Below are positions 62,078-64,000 of a DNA stretch of 64,000 bases, piece by piece. A program made the position numbers and the translations under genes. Origin of the DNA: Chamaesiphon sp. 336R_metabinner_41 (GTDB lineage Bacteria > Cyanobacteriota > Cyanobacteriia > Cyanobacteriales > Chamaesiphonaceae); assembly GCA_025359915.1 (NCBI GenBank), contig JANYDE010000140.1:1-64000 (forward strand), written 5' to 3'. Positions within the stretch are counted from its first letter, which is position 1; every line of letters begins with the position of its first letter. The notes below the pieces were generated by a model that did not search any database, had not been told where the DNA came from, and saw only the letters and a list, made by a program, of their open reading frames with translations.

Positions 62078-62542
62078 ATGAATCTTGACGAACAAGTAAA
62101 AAAATTAATTGATGGCGCGCCAGACGCGGAGAGCCGTAAGAGCGTAAAGGAGATTGCTCCCATCTTACAGCAGGCAGCCGAGACTTTGCCCCAGACGACA
62201 TATTATATCTGTCAAAGTCAGGAAGGTGAATCAGTAATTACTACCCTGCGACACCATCGCCAACCCGATTTAGAAATTAAAGTTATTTACGCATTTATCA
62301 AAACTGAAGATATCAGTAAATTCGATGGCGGATCGCTGGTGAATGAATCAGCAGTAGAAGTGCCTGTGATTCAATTATTATTTTATTTGCTAGCATTCCC
62401 AGAGATCGATCGAGTCGTATTCCTGAATAACTCCCAAAATTTAGACATCGGCAAAGAGATATCTCGTCAGAGTTTAGAAGACTCGATTGAGCAGAAGCTA
62501 CAACAAGCTCCTAAGTCTCAATTACCACCGGATGTTTGTTGA
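62078..62542 (+). CDS. Conserved hypothetical protein
   Basis: 154-aa ORF with ATG; DEQVKKLIDGAPDAESRKSVKEIAPILQQAAETL. Confidence 0.65.
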   Translation: MNLDEQVKKLIDGAPDAESRKSVKEIAPILQQAAETLPQTTYYICQSQEGESVITTLRHHRQPDLEIKVIYAFIKTEDISKFDGGSLVNESAVEVPVIQLLFYLLAFPEIDRVVFLNNSQNLDIGKEISRQSLEDSIEQKLQQAPKSQLPPDVC

Positions 62543-62641
62543 ACGAATCAATCTAATTCAGCGTTGGATCTCGATCGATAACGCAAGTCGAATTAGATAT
62601 GCAGATCAACTATCAACCATCAACTATCAACTAATTATAAC

Positions 62642-63235
62642 GTGTCTCAAGTTTCGATCGATCGACTAATCCTTTCGGCTAAGGCTGGCAATCTCATTAG
62701 TTTTCCTACTGACACATTGCCAGCATTGGCAGCATTGCCAGCACAAGCTGGATTAATCTTTGAGGCGAAACAACGCAGTCAAGATAAGCCGCTAATTTTG
62801 ATGGTGAGTGAAGTTGAAGATTTGTGGCAATTTACCCAAGGCAGCGACGGAGAACTGGCAACTTGGAAAGCAGTTGCCGATCGATATTTGCCAGGAGCAC
62901 TAACATTAGTTTTACCTGCGTCCGATCTGATTCCCGCTGTGATGAATCCGCTTAAAAATCAAACAATTGGATTGCGGGTACCAGCTTGTGACATCGCTCG
63001 ATCGATCTTAGGTCAAACAGGTGCTTTAGCAACGACTAGTGCTAATTTGTCTGGACAACCACCGTTACTGACAATGGCTGAAATTAGTAATAACTTCCCA
63101 CAAGTATTCGCGTTAGATCGGGGTTTAAATCTAAATATATCAACAATCGGTCAACCATCGACAGTGATCGAGTGGAGTAATCATACGTGGAAAATACTCC
63201 GACAAGGTGCGGTTAAATTTGTCGATTTCAGATAA
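62642..63235 (+). CDS. Sua5/YciO/YrdC family (L-threonylcarbamoyladenylate synthase-like), GTG start
   Basis: LISFPTDTLPALAALPAQAGLIFEAKQRSQDKPLILMVSEVEDL; GLRVPACDIARSIL; TSANLSGQPP. Confidence 0.92.
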   Translation: MSQVSIDRLILSAKAGNLISFPTDTLPALAALPAQAGLIFEAKQRSQDKPLILMVSEVEDLWQFTQGSDGELATWKAVADRYLPGALTLVLPASDLIPAVMNPLKNQTIGLRVPACDIARSILGQTGALATTSANLSGQPPLLTMAEISNNFPQVFALDRGLNLNISTIGQPSTVIEWSNHTWKILRQGAVKFVDFR

Positions 63236-63406
63236 ATGGCTCATTGTGGTATCTAGAGATCCAGAGCTAAGATCGGCTCATCTAGCTTACCTTCGTAGTC
63301 AATTGCCAAATACCAGTAAATTCTCAGTTTCGTAGACGAGCAAAAATTAGCTACAATGGGAGGCTGTGTCATAACTTTATGAACAGCAATCAAGTAGGAG
63401 GTTTTT

Positions 63407-63643
63407 ATGTCTCGCGTATGTCAACTGACTGGTAAAAGAGCCAACAATGGGATGGCAGTTTCTCACGCTCACAACCGCAACAAAAAGCTACAGCAAGTTA
63501 ACTTGCAGTGGAAACGGGTGTGGTGGGCAGAAGGAAACCGTTTTGTCCGGTTAAAGCTTTCCACAAAAGCAATCAAAACTATCCAACTAAAAGGTTTGGT
63601 AGCAATGGCGAAGGAAGCAGGTGTCAACCTGAACAAATACTAG
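63407..63643 (+). CDS. rpmB: 50S ribosomal protein L28
   Basis: [34 protein letters not shown]. Confidence 0.98.
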   Translation: MSRVCQLTGKRANNGMAVSHAHNRNKKLQQVNLQWKRVWWAEGNRFVRLKLSTKAIKTIQLKGLVAMAKEAGVNLNKY

Positions 63644-63711
63644 ATTTCTAGATCCCCCGCTGGGGGCATCTGGCTGTCAGTTTGTTTACGATCCAGCCCC
63701 AGCGATGTCAC

Positions 63712-64000
63712 ATGTTTTTTCACCATCAATTCCAACAGCGGCTAATTAACCGCTCGCAGCCTCAGGAAAGAGGGTTTACTCTTTCAGAGGTGTTGATTGC
63801 AATTTTGCTAATTACGACCTTTGTCGCTGTTGCGATGCAGGGACTAGTGGTGGCAATGTTGCTCAAATCAAAAGCCTTGCAGGTAGCTGAAGCCAATCGG
63901 TGGGTGCAAACAGACTTGGAGCAAATTCGTTGGCGCAGCCGCTCAATTGGAGCATCGCAACTAGCTCTGAGTCCCTATCAGTCGCGATGTCATCCAGTCA
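63712..64000 (+). CDS. Prepilin-type N-terminal cleavage/methylation domain protein (truncated by window end)
   Basis: Manual translation MFFHHQFQQRLINRSQPQERGFTLSEVLIAILLITTFVAVAMQGLVVAMLLKS...; RGFTLSEVL type III signal. Confidence 0.88.
   Translation, partial: MFFHHQFQQRLINRSQPQERGFTLSEVLIAILLITTFVAVAMQGLVVAMLLKSKALQVAEANRWVQTDLEQIRWRSRSIGASQLALSPYQSRCHPV

Overview
Cyanobacterial chromosomal window: HIP1-type GCGATCGC sites, very frequent ATCGATCGA words, complete urtABCDE operon, an HLIP gene and a PaO-like Rieske oxygenase. It is gene-dense, with about 58 supportable protein genes, one tRNA-Arg(TCT), one cobalamin riboswitch, one canonical NtcA-type promoter upstream of urtA, several families of short intergenic palindromes and many heptamer tandem repeats. 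I saw no CRISPR array, prophage, rRNA operon or intact transposase. Main points for a second look: (1) an ECF sigma / cupin anti-sigma / DUF4331 / small secreted protein / TPR / HupE-UreJ-like module (25.8-32.1 kb), a possible undescribed stress or metal system; (2) a SucC/SucD-like pair whose alpha subunit appears to have lost its catalytic motifs, including the phosphohistidine; (3) an alpha/beta-hydrolase with the nucleophile Ser replaced by Ala, next to cytochrome b561 and a PaO-like Rieske oxygenase; (4) a B12 riboswitch in front of a DUF1636-like gene and an overlapping unknown ORF; (5) a methyltransferase-GT2 fusion / ArnT-like / EmrE-like set; (6) an FHA-oxidoreductase fusion; (7) a 59-aa HLIP gene with a GTG start that the ORF track does not list; (8) dispersed palindromes, some overlapping coding sequence. 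All family assignments come from reading motifs by eye; no database search was run.
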